Below, in pieces: positions 38,618 through 46,525 of a DNA stretch of 64,000 nucleotides. Position numbers and translations under genes: made by a program. The DNA comes from Arminella tubonensis (GTDB lineage Bacteria; Pseudomonadota; Alphaproteobacteria; Rhizobiales; Rhizobiaceae), in contig NZ_PCDP01000076.1 of NCBI RefSeq assembly GCF_003240585.1, positions 124,001 through 188,000 on the forward strand, read 5' to 3'. Position 1 is the first letter of the stretch. Each line of letters opens with the position of its first letter. A model generated the notes under the pieces. That model was not told the origin of the DNA, made no database searches, and was given only the letters and a program-made list of their open reading frames with translations.

Positions 38618-38803
38618 CCTCCAAATCTTTTGGAACGGAGTGCAGTAACGGATTTCGACATAGATCCTTCCAAGGTAGAGCTCAGTTATACAGGGGCCGT
38701 AAAAGATGCAAAGCTTTATTCATTTGCGACGGCGTTAAATAGTCTTCTTGACAAGAAGATTATCGGCGCAGCAACGATCGAGAGGCCATTAGACTTGCTT
38801 TGA
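38618..38803 (+). pseudogene. C-terminal stub of an unidentified plus-strand gene
   Basis: In the second plus frame the sequence reads as good protein (LLERSAVTDFDIDPSKVE, LYSFATALNSLLDKKIIGAA) and ends at TGA 38801-38803, but has no start codon. It meets the broken end of the minus-strand methyltransferase near 38600-38640, so this is likely a recombination junction. Identity unknown. Confidence 0.45.
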
Positions 38804-38819
38804 GCGATCATTGATGTTG

Positions 38820-41468
38820 CTAAGGGCTGACCACCTCGTCTTTCCCTAAATCGACAGGAGCGAACTGCACAAGCGGATCCAGGAAACTGTTGCCCAGCGC
38901 CTTGAACCACGTTTCCAAGTCCGTATTTGAGTTATCCGTGAACCCGGTTAGAGCAGACAAAAACATTTTGTCGCCTACATGTTCACCAAGGGCGCGATAA
39001 GCCTCGAATTGGACTTCCGTGAAGAACTGGTTTGCGGTCGACTGGTGCGGAAACGAAGGTTCGTCCAGTTTGTAGCGTCGGATGAATTCGCCCTCGTTGC
39101 CGGTCAGTGAAAGCTTTAGGTAGATGAGGTATCCGATTTCCTCTCCTGTTCTGTCTTTGTCGGCGGGATAGCGGATTCTGCAAAAGCGAAAGTGTGATCG
39201 GCTCAGACCTGTTTCCCCAAGCCGGAGGTCTGCAAGGTTGGCGTCAATAACGATACCGAAGTCGATATAAGCGAGGCGCTGCAGGTTCGTCAGCGCGTGA
39301 AATGTCATTTTTCCATCGTGTTCGCCATCTACCGCGACAATGAAACGGCAGCGACGGCGTAGAAGTTCGTAGACCCCAAGATTCTCGATGTGGCCGCCGT
39401 CGGATATTTGGAGGAACGGATCCTCTTCTGTCGCGGTCGCCGCCAGTTCCTTAAATAGATAGCTCACATTCGGAAATGCTGGTGCTACCTTTTTCAAACT
39501 CGGCTCGCGCAACCAGGCTCCCAGCCTGATATTTAGGAGTGTCAGCCAAAAGCTTCCGAAACGCGTTGTATTGAGGCCCATTAGTGGAGATACGGCAGCG
39601 CCAGAGAGCGCCATCGCTGTGGCGAGGTTGAGCTCTGTGTTTGCGTTTTCCCAGTCACTCATCCGGGACTGGCCGATGAGATTTGCCCCCGCAGACACGG
39701 GCGTGAACGAAAAAAGGTCCGAGTGGCGACCTCGCATTTTTGGGTTCTTGGAGCCGGGAACGTTCAGAGCGCAGTTTATGATGGGAAACATTGCACGGGT
39801 GGCATCGAATTCGCTGAGCTTGATTGGAACCGCTTCCTTCAGCGATGTATTGACCAGGAAAGACGCTGCCAGCTTTTTGCGATAATAGTCATGCAGCGAT
39901 GTCGAGTTTACATCGAGAAAAAACCAAAGGATCAGGGCCAGCCCCAGGCTGCATGAAAGAACACCGAACCCCATCCAAAGATCCGATTTGCAGAAAATCT
40001 GATAGGCGAGTGCCTCGGCGAGGATGACCAGTCCCGTCGTAATCCCCAAAAGTAGTAACGGTTTGATCGGGCTGAATGAAAATGCAAGGACAGTTGCAAC
40101 AACAATTAGACCGAGGCATGCGGTTCCTATTTCAGCAAGATGAACATTTGACAAACCGATCGTCAACTTAAACGACAGCTGGTGTAGGGCGCCCAAGATG
40201 GACCAGATCAAGGGCAGAATGGAGATCACGCCGAAAGTGGTCATCCAGCGCTTTACCCCACCCAATGACAAGTTGAACGATCGACGGAAAATTGCGCCGA
40301 GGAGGAGCGCGGAACCAAAGATGACGAATGGCAAGACAAAAGCATTGGCGAGATAATCGGGAAGGGCGCGTCTAAGCCTCAATTCGCCGTAAGCAATTGT
40401 TGATATAGCCGTCAACATAAGAAAAAGGTTTATAAGTACGCCTTGGATCTGCGCGAGCGCTACCACAAGCCGTTCCCCGGCTGACGCAGAAAGATAACTG
40501 GCACCCTGTCGTATTCGTTGTAGAACCAGTGACTCGTTTTCGTCGCGTCGGAAAGGCAGATGGTGACTGGCCAAGCTGAAATCTGTGTTCGAAGTGCTCC
40601 CCAAGAGTTGGGTCAGAAAGGATCCCGCGTAGCCGCCGCCGGATACGGTGGAAAGATAGTCGAACTGGCGAAGTAGATTCCGCCGCGATAGCGATACCAG
40701 TACGCCCATGGCAAAAGTAGCGCTACGGATACCGCCACCAGACAAAGCTATTCCGGAGGCCCAATCGCACTCTCCCGCGCGTTTGACCGCATAAAATTTC
40801 CTTCGTTCTTCAACCTGTGTCCGCTCTTCATTACTCAAATTTGCCAGCAGGATGTTTTCGCAGGTTAATCGGCCCTCTCGATCGGTCGTGCTACTTGGTT
40901 CGCCCATAGGGCGCCACTTCACATCTCCCGACATCTCGTCACCGATTAATTTGTTTGCAGGCCGCTCAAGCGATTGCAAGCCATAACCGTCTTGCTGCGT
41001 CATACCGTTCAAGATACTATCAAGCGCCACAAGTCGCGATTGCACTTGCTCGAGTTCAGCGCGGAAGATGTCGCTACTGTCTAAAGCATGCAGTTCCCCA
41101 GATTGGCTTTTGGGGTGCCATTTCGCGGTGAATGGGCGAACGAACGAATTGAATATGTGCCAGACGATTACCTCAAACGTTTTGCAGTCCGCTCGCGCCT
41201 TTGACAGACTCCTGGCAATCGCGAAGAGATCGAAAATGCTCGTCAGGGCACTGTCCTCAATCCCCTCGCTATATCCCAATGGCTGTGTCGCGATCCGCGA
41301 TATGAGTTCGACGTGGAAAGAGTGTGCGGCCTTTTGGTCGGCAACTGTAGGGTCCCACAGGCGGTCGCCGTACCGAGCGAAAAAATCCTCTCCGAACAAT
41401 CCGTTTGGCTCTTCGGCCCACTTTGATAAGTGTCCGCGCCAAGTGTTGCCCTTCGGAACGCCGGTCAT
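38820..41468 (-). CDS. Large membrane patatin-like phospholipase
   Basis: 882 residues from ATG 41468 (GTGGAG 9 bases upstream; a GTG at 41483 is in frame). The patatin catalytic parts are split by a membrane region: oxyanion loop GIALSGGGIRSATFAMG and nucleophile DYLSTVSGGGYAGS near residue 250-300, then about six to eight membrane helices (about 345-540), then the catalytic Asp in ISDGGHIENLGVYELLRRR. It should hydrolyse acyl esters of lipids at the membrane. The C-terminal 150 residues are not recognised. It is transcribed away from the TIR operon, whose start is 240 bp off, so a shared control region is possible. Confidence 0.88.
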   Translation of the reverse strand: MTGVPKGNTWRGHLSKWAEEPNGLFGEDFFARYGDRLWDPTVADQKAAHSFHVELISRIATQPLGYSEGIEDSALTSIFDLFAIARSLSKARADCKTFEVIVWHIFNSFVRPFTAKWHPKSQSGELHALDSSDIFRAELEQVQSRLVALDSILNGMTQQDGYGLQSLERPANKLIGDEMSGDVKWRPMGEPSSTTDREGRLTCENILLANLSNEERTQVEERRKFYAVKRAGECDWASGIALSGGGIRSATFAMGVLVSLSRRNLLRQFDYLSTVSGGGYAGSFLTQLLGSTSNTDFSLASHHLPFRRDENESLVLQRIRQGASYLSASAGERLVVALAQIQGVLINLFLMLTAISTIAYGELRLRRALPDYLANAFVLPFVIFGSALLLGAIFRRSFNLSLGGVKRWMTTFGVISILPLIWSILGALHQLSFKLTIGLSNVHLAEIGTACLGLIVVATVLAFSFSPIKPLLLLGITTGLVILAEALAYQIFCKSDLWMGFGVLSCSLGLALILWFFLDVNSTSLHDYYRKKLAASFLVNTSLKEAVPIKLSEFDATRAMFPIINCALNVPGSKNPKMRGRHSDLFSFTPVSAGANLIGQSRMSDWENANTELNLATAMALSGAAVSPLMGLNTTRFGSFWLTLLNIRLGAWLREPSLKKVAPAFPNVSYLFKELAATATEEDPFLQISDGGHIENLGVYELLRRRCRFIVAVDGEHDGKMTFHALTNLQRLAYIDFGIVIDANLADLRLGETGLSRSHFRFCRIRYPADKDRTGEEIGYLIYLKLSLTGNEGEFIRRYKLDEPSFPHQSTANQFFTEVQFEAYRALGEHVGDKMFLSALTGFTDNSNTDLETWFKALGNSFLDPLVQFAPVDLGKDEVVSP

Positions 41469-41707
41469 TGAAGTAAACTCCACTCTGTTTCGATGGTTTG
41501 GAAATGGAGAGGTAAATCAGCAGATGAGATTCTCAACGTCGAGCATCCGGGGTCGGTTATATGGGCCACCCATCAGCACTTCATAATCTCTTGCTTATCG
41601 GATAACGTGTGAATATCAAATCCAAAATCGTTTTGATCGCAACTATCCCTTGCTGTTGCTGACGGTTGTGTGATGCTTGCGGATATTCAACCCGCGAGTC
41701 GATATCG

Positions 41708-42181
41708 ATGGTCAAACACGTAAAGAACGTTTTCATCAGCCATATCCATGAGGACGACAAAGGTCTTGGGAAACTGAAGGACATCCTGGCTGAGAACGGG
41801 ATGGACATTCGCGACTCTTCTATCAACTCGAGCAATTCGAACGACGCGAAGAGCCCAGAATACATCAAGAGCGAGATTCTCGCTCCCCAGATCCAGTGGG
41901 CGGGGACCATGCTGGTATACGTTTCCGAGAAAACCAAGGACAGCGACTGGGTCAACTGGGAAATCGAATACGCGGCCAAGATGGACAAGCGTATCGTGGG
42001 CGTCTGGGAAGAGGGCGCGGAGGACTGCGAACTGCCTTGGGCCCTGAAAGAATACGGGGACGCAATGGTCGGGTGGCACGGCAATTCTATCGTCGATGCG
42101 ATCGTGGATGAGAAGGACGAATGGGAAAAGCCTGATGGCACTCCGACGCCACCGGTCACCCTGAAGCGTCACCCCTGCTAG
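41708..42181 (+). CDS. ThsB-like TIR domain protein
   Basis: 157 residues that are almost entirely one TIR-like domain of the DUF1863/ThsB kind: FISHIHEDDKGLGKLKDIL at the N-terminus, MLVYVSEKTKDSDWVNWEIE with Trp81 and the likely catalytic Glu85, and RIVGVWEEG. ThsB-type proteins make ADP-ribose-derived signals from NAD+ on infection. No linked ThsA is seen. It is the first gene of a tight four-gene run (next gene 10 bp away) with nucleotide-modification enzymes. ATG 41708 gives the natural start; a longer frame from 41666 is possible. Confidence 0.85.
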   Translation: MVKHVKNVFISHIHEDDKGLGKLKDILAENGMDIRDSSINSSNSNDAKSPEYIKSEILAPQIQWAGTMLVYVSEKTKDSDWVNWEIEYAAKMDKRIVGVWEEGAEDCELPWALKEYGDAMVGWHGNSIVDAIVDEKDEWEKPDGTPTPPVTLKRHPC

Positions 42182-42191
42182 GAAATCCAAA

Positions 42192-42836
42192 ATGGCAATT
42201 CATTCTTACGTCGTTCGCTACGATAGCGGTTTTGCGCCGAACCCGTTTTACGGCTTTTGTAGCCTGGCGACATGCAAGCCAGATATCCGGAAGCATGCGA
42301 AAATTGGGGACTGGATACTCGGCTCCGGAAGCGGCAACGTGGCGGTCAATCGTGGCGGGTATATGGTGTTCGCCATGTGTGTCACCGAGGCGATGAGTTT
42401 CGACCAATATGACGCTGACCTAAGATTTGAGGGCAAAAAACCATTTCGGCTCGGAAGCCGGAAGCAGAGCTGCGGTGACAATATCTATTTCAGAGAAAGT
42501 GCCGCCAGCCCCTGGGGGCAGAGGGACTCGTTTCACAGCGATGCGGATGGCACACTCCACCGCGAACATGTGGAGATTGATACTGCCGTAAATCGGGTCT
42601 TGATCAGTGGCGACTTTGTCTATTTCGGAGGTTCTGGCCCCAAAATCCCCGAAGCGCTGCGCGACGCAGATGGTCGTAACCTTGTTTGCACTGGCATTGG
42701 CCGCTCCAAGTTCGACGACTTTGAGCTTGTCCAAGATTTTGTGGCATGGATCAGATCGCTAGACGTCACGGGATACCAGGGTCCGCCATTTGAGTGGCTG
42801 AGCTTGCGGAAAAGGACAACGCAAAAATTTCCGTAA
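42192..42836 (+). CDS. Nmad2-family protein (nucleotide modification-associated)
   Basis: 214 residues. The N-terminus SYVVRYDSGFAPNPFYGF, SLATCKPDIRKHAKIGDW and ILGSGS matches the nucleotide modification-associated domain 2 family (Nmad2, described by comparative genomics from base-modification loci). A further segment, FVYFGGSGPKIPEALR, is family-like. Biochemistry is not established; members are predicted to act on or recognise modified nucleotides. It sits between the TIR gene and the MazG gene in one operon (10-bp and 13-bp gaps). Confidence 0.8.
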   Translation: MAIHSYVVRYDSGFAPNPFYGFCSLATCKPDIRKHAKIGDWILGSGSGNVAVNRGGYMVFAMCVTEAMSFDQYDADLRFEGKKPFRLGSRKQSCGDNIYFRESAASPWGQRDSFHSDADGTLHREHVEIDTAVNRVLISGDFVYFGGSGPKIPEALRDADGRNLVCTGIGRSKFDDFELVQDFVAWIRSLDVTGYQGPPFEWLSLRKRTTQKFP

Positions 42837-42849
42837 CGGGGGGCTACAT

Positions 42850-44004
42850 GTGGACGCGACGTCATCGCTTGGGCTGGACGAGTATCAGAAGCAGGCAAAG
42901 CGCACCGACAAGACCAAAGACAAAGGCAACGATTTTGACCTACCTGTCCTTGGCTTGGTCGGGGAAGTCGGCAGCTTACTGAGTGAACTAAAGAAGAAAC
43001 AACGGGACTCGGCCGCTTACGTCAATTACGAGAATACGGTTCTTGAAGAGTTGGGCGATGCATTGTGGTATTTGGCCATTATCGCAGAGCACGCGGGTAT
43101 AATTTTGTCCGATGTTGCCAATGAAGCGTTCCCCGGCCACGGAAACGGATTTTTCTTGGGGTTCCAGCCGCAGCATGTCCTTCCCCTAAATAGCCCTACC
43201 GCTCGCTTCGAAAAGACGTTGTTGCGGCTCGCGGCCGCAACTGGTGGACTGGCCTCGGGGATCGTTGATGGCAAGCCACCGAATTCCGGGAGCCTCCAAT
43301 CTGATTTGGCCGCCGTCTTCTCACTTCTGGTGGAGACTGCGAACGAGGCGGGAGTGACGCTCGAGACCGCTGCCCGCGAGAATCTGATTAAGGCAGATGA
43401 CCGGTGGCCGATAGAACGAAGTTATCCGCCACTACACGATGACGACTTCCCGGAGGACGAGCAACTTCCAAGAGAGTTGGAGGTCAAGATTTATGAACGT
43501 CCGGTCGACGGAGGGAAGAGCTACGTCTTGCAGCGTTGCAATGGCATATTCATCGGGGACCGGCTTACGGACAACATCATGAAACCAGATGACTATCGGT
43601 TTCATGATGTCTTCCATTACGCCTACGCCGCCGTTCTAGGGTGGTCTCCCGTTACCCGGGCATTGTTTAAACGCAAGAGAAAGAGCCAGGCCAACGTTGA
43701 CGAGGGGCAGGATGGCGCTAGGGCCGGATTGATCGAAGAGGGATTGGCAACCTACGTCTTTGGGATCGCAAAGGACTTTGATTTTTTTCACGGCCAGAAA
43801 TCCGGCGATTTGAGCATAACGTTTCTCAAGAACGTGAGACAGTTTGTGCGCGGCTACGAAGTCGAGAAGGCGCCATTATGGCTTTGGGAGGAAGCGATCC
43901 TGCAAGGCAATCACGCTTTCCGTTTTCTGCAAGAAAATCGTCGCGGGTTGTTGAAGCTTGATATACAAACGCGCTCGTTGACCATCGAGGATCTTCCATT
44001 ATGA
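42850..44004 (+). CDS. MazG-like nucleotide pyrophosphohydrolase with C-terminal MazG_C domain
   Basis: 384 residues from GTG 42850 (G-run six bases upstream). The N-terminal third is a MazG helical fold: LGLVGEVGSLLSELKKK and VLEELGDALWYLAIIAEHAG hold the E-x-x-E and E-x-x-D magnesium residues that hydrolyse NTPs or dNTPs to NMP and pyrophosphate. A second, weaker MazG-like repeat (about residues 115-185) follows. The C-terminal half (YRFHDVFHYAYAAVLGWSP, GARAGLIEEGLATYVFG) resembles the MazG_C domain found with nucleotide-modification genes. It overlaps the next gene by 4 bp. It could clear modified dNTPs. Confidence 0.85.
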   Translation: MDATSSLGLDEYQKQAKRTDKTKDKGNDFDLPVLGLVGEVGSLLSELKKKQRDSAAYVNYENTVLEELGDALWYLAIIAEHAGIILSDVANEAFPGHGNGFFLGFQPQHVLPLNSPTARFEKTLLRLAAATGGLASGIVDGKPPNSGSLQSDLAAVFSLLVETANEAGVTLETAARENLIKADDRWPIERSYPPLHDDDFPEDEQLPRELEVKIYERPVDGGKSYVLQRCNGIFIGDRLTDNIMKPDDYRFHDVFHYAYAAVLGWSPVTRALFKRKRKSQANVDEGQDGARAGLIEEGLATYVFGIAKDFDFFHGQKSGDLSITFLKNVRQFVRGYEVEKAPLWLWEEAILQGNHAFRFLQENRRGLLKLDIQTRSLTIEDLPL

Positions 44005-44681
44005 ACCCCACATCATTCGTGGATGCGCTATCCGAGATGCAGTTCAAAAGCGCCTTCAATCCATATTCGGAGGCGTGTAGTGATTTCGACTACGAGGACG
44101 CGCCAGCCATAAGGCGCGAAAATCTCAGGCTGGTTCTCGAAGCTGCCCTAGAGCGTTCAGCTGACTCACTTTGGATCGCTCGTGACCTTGGGTATCGCGG
44201 AGGGAGGCGTACCGGTCTCGCCTTGACCGACGAGGCACATTTGGCCGCTCACTCCGAACTATATGGCGACCTGCCTCTGTCGCGAGCCACCAAAGGTCCA
44301 GCCGTCGCCGAGCGAACCGCAGGCGTGATCTGGCAGACACTGCACAGGATCAATCGGCCAGTGTTCTTGTGGAATGTGTTTCCACTTCACCCGCATGAAC
44401 CCGATGACCCCCAGTCCAATCGTTGCCATACTAGAAACGAACGGGAAGCAAGCAAACCGCTCTTAATGTGGCTGCTTGAGGCGCTGAAGCCGAAGATCGT
44501 TGTGGCAATCGGGCGTGATGCACAGATGGCGTTGGCCGATATGGGCATTGATGCCCAGCAAGTGAGACACCCGAGTTACGGTGGCCAGAGAGAATTCATC
44601 GAAGGTATTCAAAATCTCTACGGACTGCCCGGGGAAACCTTTGGCAGGTCCGACACGCCGACGCTTCCCGGACTTTTTTGA
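44001..44681 (+). CDS. Uracil-DNA glycosylase-like protein
   Basis: 226 residues of the UDG superfamily: LWIARDLGYRGGRRTGLAL carries the G-RxGxRRTG signature, VFLWNVFPLHPHEP is the central beta-strand region that contacts DNA, KPKIVVAIGRDAQMAL a core strand-helix, and VRHPSYGG the C-terminal H-P-S motif. It should cut a base from DNA or bind a modified base; the target need not be uracil. It starts within the stop of the MazG gene (ATGA) and ends the operon. It suggests a module that senses or removes unusual bases. Confidence 0.85.
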   Translation: MNPTSFVDALSEMQFKSAFNPYSEACSDFDYEDAPAIRRENLRLVLEAALERSADSLWIARDLGYRGGRRTGLALTDEAHLAAHSELYGDLPLSRATKGPAVAERTAGVIWQTLHRINRPVFLWNVFPLHPHEPDDPQSNRCHTRNEREASKPLLMWLLEALKPKIVVAIGRDAQMALADMGIDAQQVRHPSYGGQREFIEGIQNLYGLPGETFGRSDTPTLPGLF

Positions 44682-44981
44682 TCCTTACGACGACAAGTAC
44701 GATGGCCCGCAACTCTCCGTCAGCAAAAATCTATGCTCCGGTTCGACCGATTGGTGTGCGGTTGCGCGGAAATTGACGAATATTCGTGAGCCGAGACGAC
44801 GCAATGAGCTCCCCGAGTATCCGATCACATAGTATGCTTGATAAGCTTGTTGAAACTGGCGTGAAATGTTTGGTTGCCAAAGTCCACGAACATCCATTCT
44901 CTATTTCACAGAATTATCGGATTTTTGGACAATGTGGCGAACGCCGAATGATCTTGCTGCAAAGAAGTGACGGAATTTCGC

Positions 44982-46037
44982 ATGAAGATTTTTATAATTG
45001 GCGGCACGACGCTTTCCGAAAACGACGAACGTTTCGCTGAGGAAATGGCCACCCTGGATGCGGCAATGGGTCATATCGGTCGAGATATCGTCCAACGTGG
45101 GCATGACCTTGTTGCCTGCAGCCCATTTGAGGGATCCGCAGATTTTTATGCGATCGGAAGCGCCGCGAAATTTCTAAGCGGTTCAGATGGTGCTTGTCCT
45201 GTCATTGAAATGCACAGCCCTAATGACGCTGGTGTTACAGACGAAGTCCGACGCCTAATGGGGAGAACAACGGCTCGTTGTTTTCAGCCGTATGCTCATC
45301 CTGTGGCAAAGGGCCCGAACGGCGAGATCAATTGGAACAACAGTTGGTTGTTGTCGCAGCTTGCTGCGTTAGATAGCTGTCACGCAGTAGTCGCTATAGG
45401 TGGAAAAATGTCCGGATCAGCTAACCTGCTTCTGACTTTGGCCACGAGCAAGTCGAAGCCCATCGTTCCGCTGCCGTTTCTTGGTGGTGCAGCCGAAACC
45501 TCCTGGATTGATCTGCGATTTGGACTAGACGACTTTTTGAAAGAACGGATGGCCTCTCTTTCCGTGCTTGAAGGTATAGGGACGGTTGTCCAATCTGTGG
45601 AAGAACTAGCCAATAATAGCATGAAGCGTGCTGACGGGCAGCCGAAGCGAGTTTTTATCAGCTACGCCCGTTCCCGCCCAAAGGAGGCCGATTTCGTCGA
45701 AATGACACTACGTCGTAGGCACTTCGAAGTTTTTCGCGATGAGCGAGATTTCGGAGCGGGGCGAGAGCTGTCGAATGAAATAAAAGAGCATATGGAACGC
45801 TCGAACATCTTCATTGCGATATGGTGCAACGAATATGCCTGCAGCCCGTGGTGTTTTGATGAGCTCGACGCTGCCCTGCAACGCCAACGTGAAGACAAAA
45901 CGCAAATTTGGATATTACGTGTTGATGACACGCGAGTAGTCCCTCCCGCAGCACGACAATTGGTCACGTATCCAAGTACAGACAGGGCGCAACTCGAAGG
46001 TAATATCCTGAGGCTGATCGAGTCTAGTAACCTATAA
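44982..46037 (+). CDS. SLOG-TIR fusion protein
   Basis: 351 residues from ATG 44982 (GTG 44967 possible). The N-terminal half is a Rossmann-like SLOG domain: KIFIIGGTTLSENDERFAEE, VQRGHDLVACSPFEGSADFY and VVAIGGKMSGSANLL, a family that binds nucleotide-derived ligands. The C-terminal half is a TIR: RVFISYARSRPKEADFVEM, FEVFRDERDFGAG and SPWCFDELDAAL with Trp290 and likely catalytic Glu294. The SLOG part could sense a signal and switch on the TIR NADase. It lies 300 bp past the UDG gene and may be a separate unit. A split version with separate TIR and SLOG genes occurs at 58610-60711. Confidence 0.88.
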   Translation: MKIFIIGGTTLSENDERFAEEMATLDAAMGHIGRDIVQRGHDLVACSPFEGSADFYAIGSAAKFLSGSDGACPVIEMHSPNDAGVTDEVRRLMGRTTARCFQPYAHPVAKGPNGEINWNNSWLLSQLAALDSCHAVVAIGGKMSGSANLLLTLATSKSKPIVPLPFLGGAAETSWIDLRFGLDDFLKERMASLSVLEGIGTVVQSVEELANNSMKRADGQPKRVFISYARSRPKEADFVEMTLRRRHFEVFRDERDFGAGRELSNEIKEHMERSNIFIAIWCNEYACSPWCFDELDAALQRQREDKTQIWILRVDDTRVVPPAARQLVTYPSTDRAQLEGNILRLIESSNL

Positions 46038-46525
46038 CCGCAGGACGATATGAATCGCCAATTTCAAACGTATCGGTTCTCAGCTCTTCTGCAACGATAG
46101 GATTGAAGTGCCTGAAGTCAGGGTGGATATAGCTCGACCATCGGCAGCCTCACCTTCGTGGCCATGCCGTAAGCATGCGGGATTCCGATGTCCATAGACG
46201 GCAACGTCGCGCGGGCATGCGGTCATCCGGCTTCGCAGACGTCATAGACCGGGCTGTCGTTCCGCGTGTCAACTGCGAATCTGAATGGAGCAGTCCGGAA
46301 TTTGCCGATTGAACGTCGGCGTGTGCAGATTGCTCACAGAACAACCGACAAATCCGGACAGCCGAAATTGGTGGCATCACGCGTAGTACGCGTGCCTAGT
46401 CCATTACTTTGCGCTCGATTGCATGGAACACGCATAAATTGATCGGGCATCATTGTGTTCCCGATTTTGATAAGCTGAATAATGACGGCCCGAGTGTGTC
46501 CAACAGTCAAATCTTGAGGCGGCAG
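46038..46525. other. Gene-free spacer
   Basis: About 490 bases with only short minus-strand frames lacking motifs. It ends in the GAGG ribosome site (46515-46518) of the next gene and likely carries its promoter. Confidence 0.4.
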
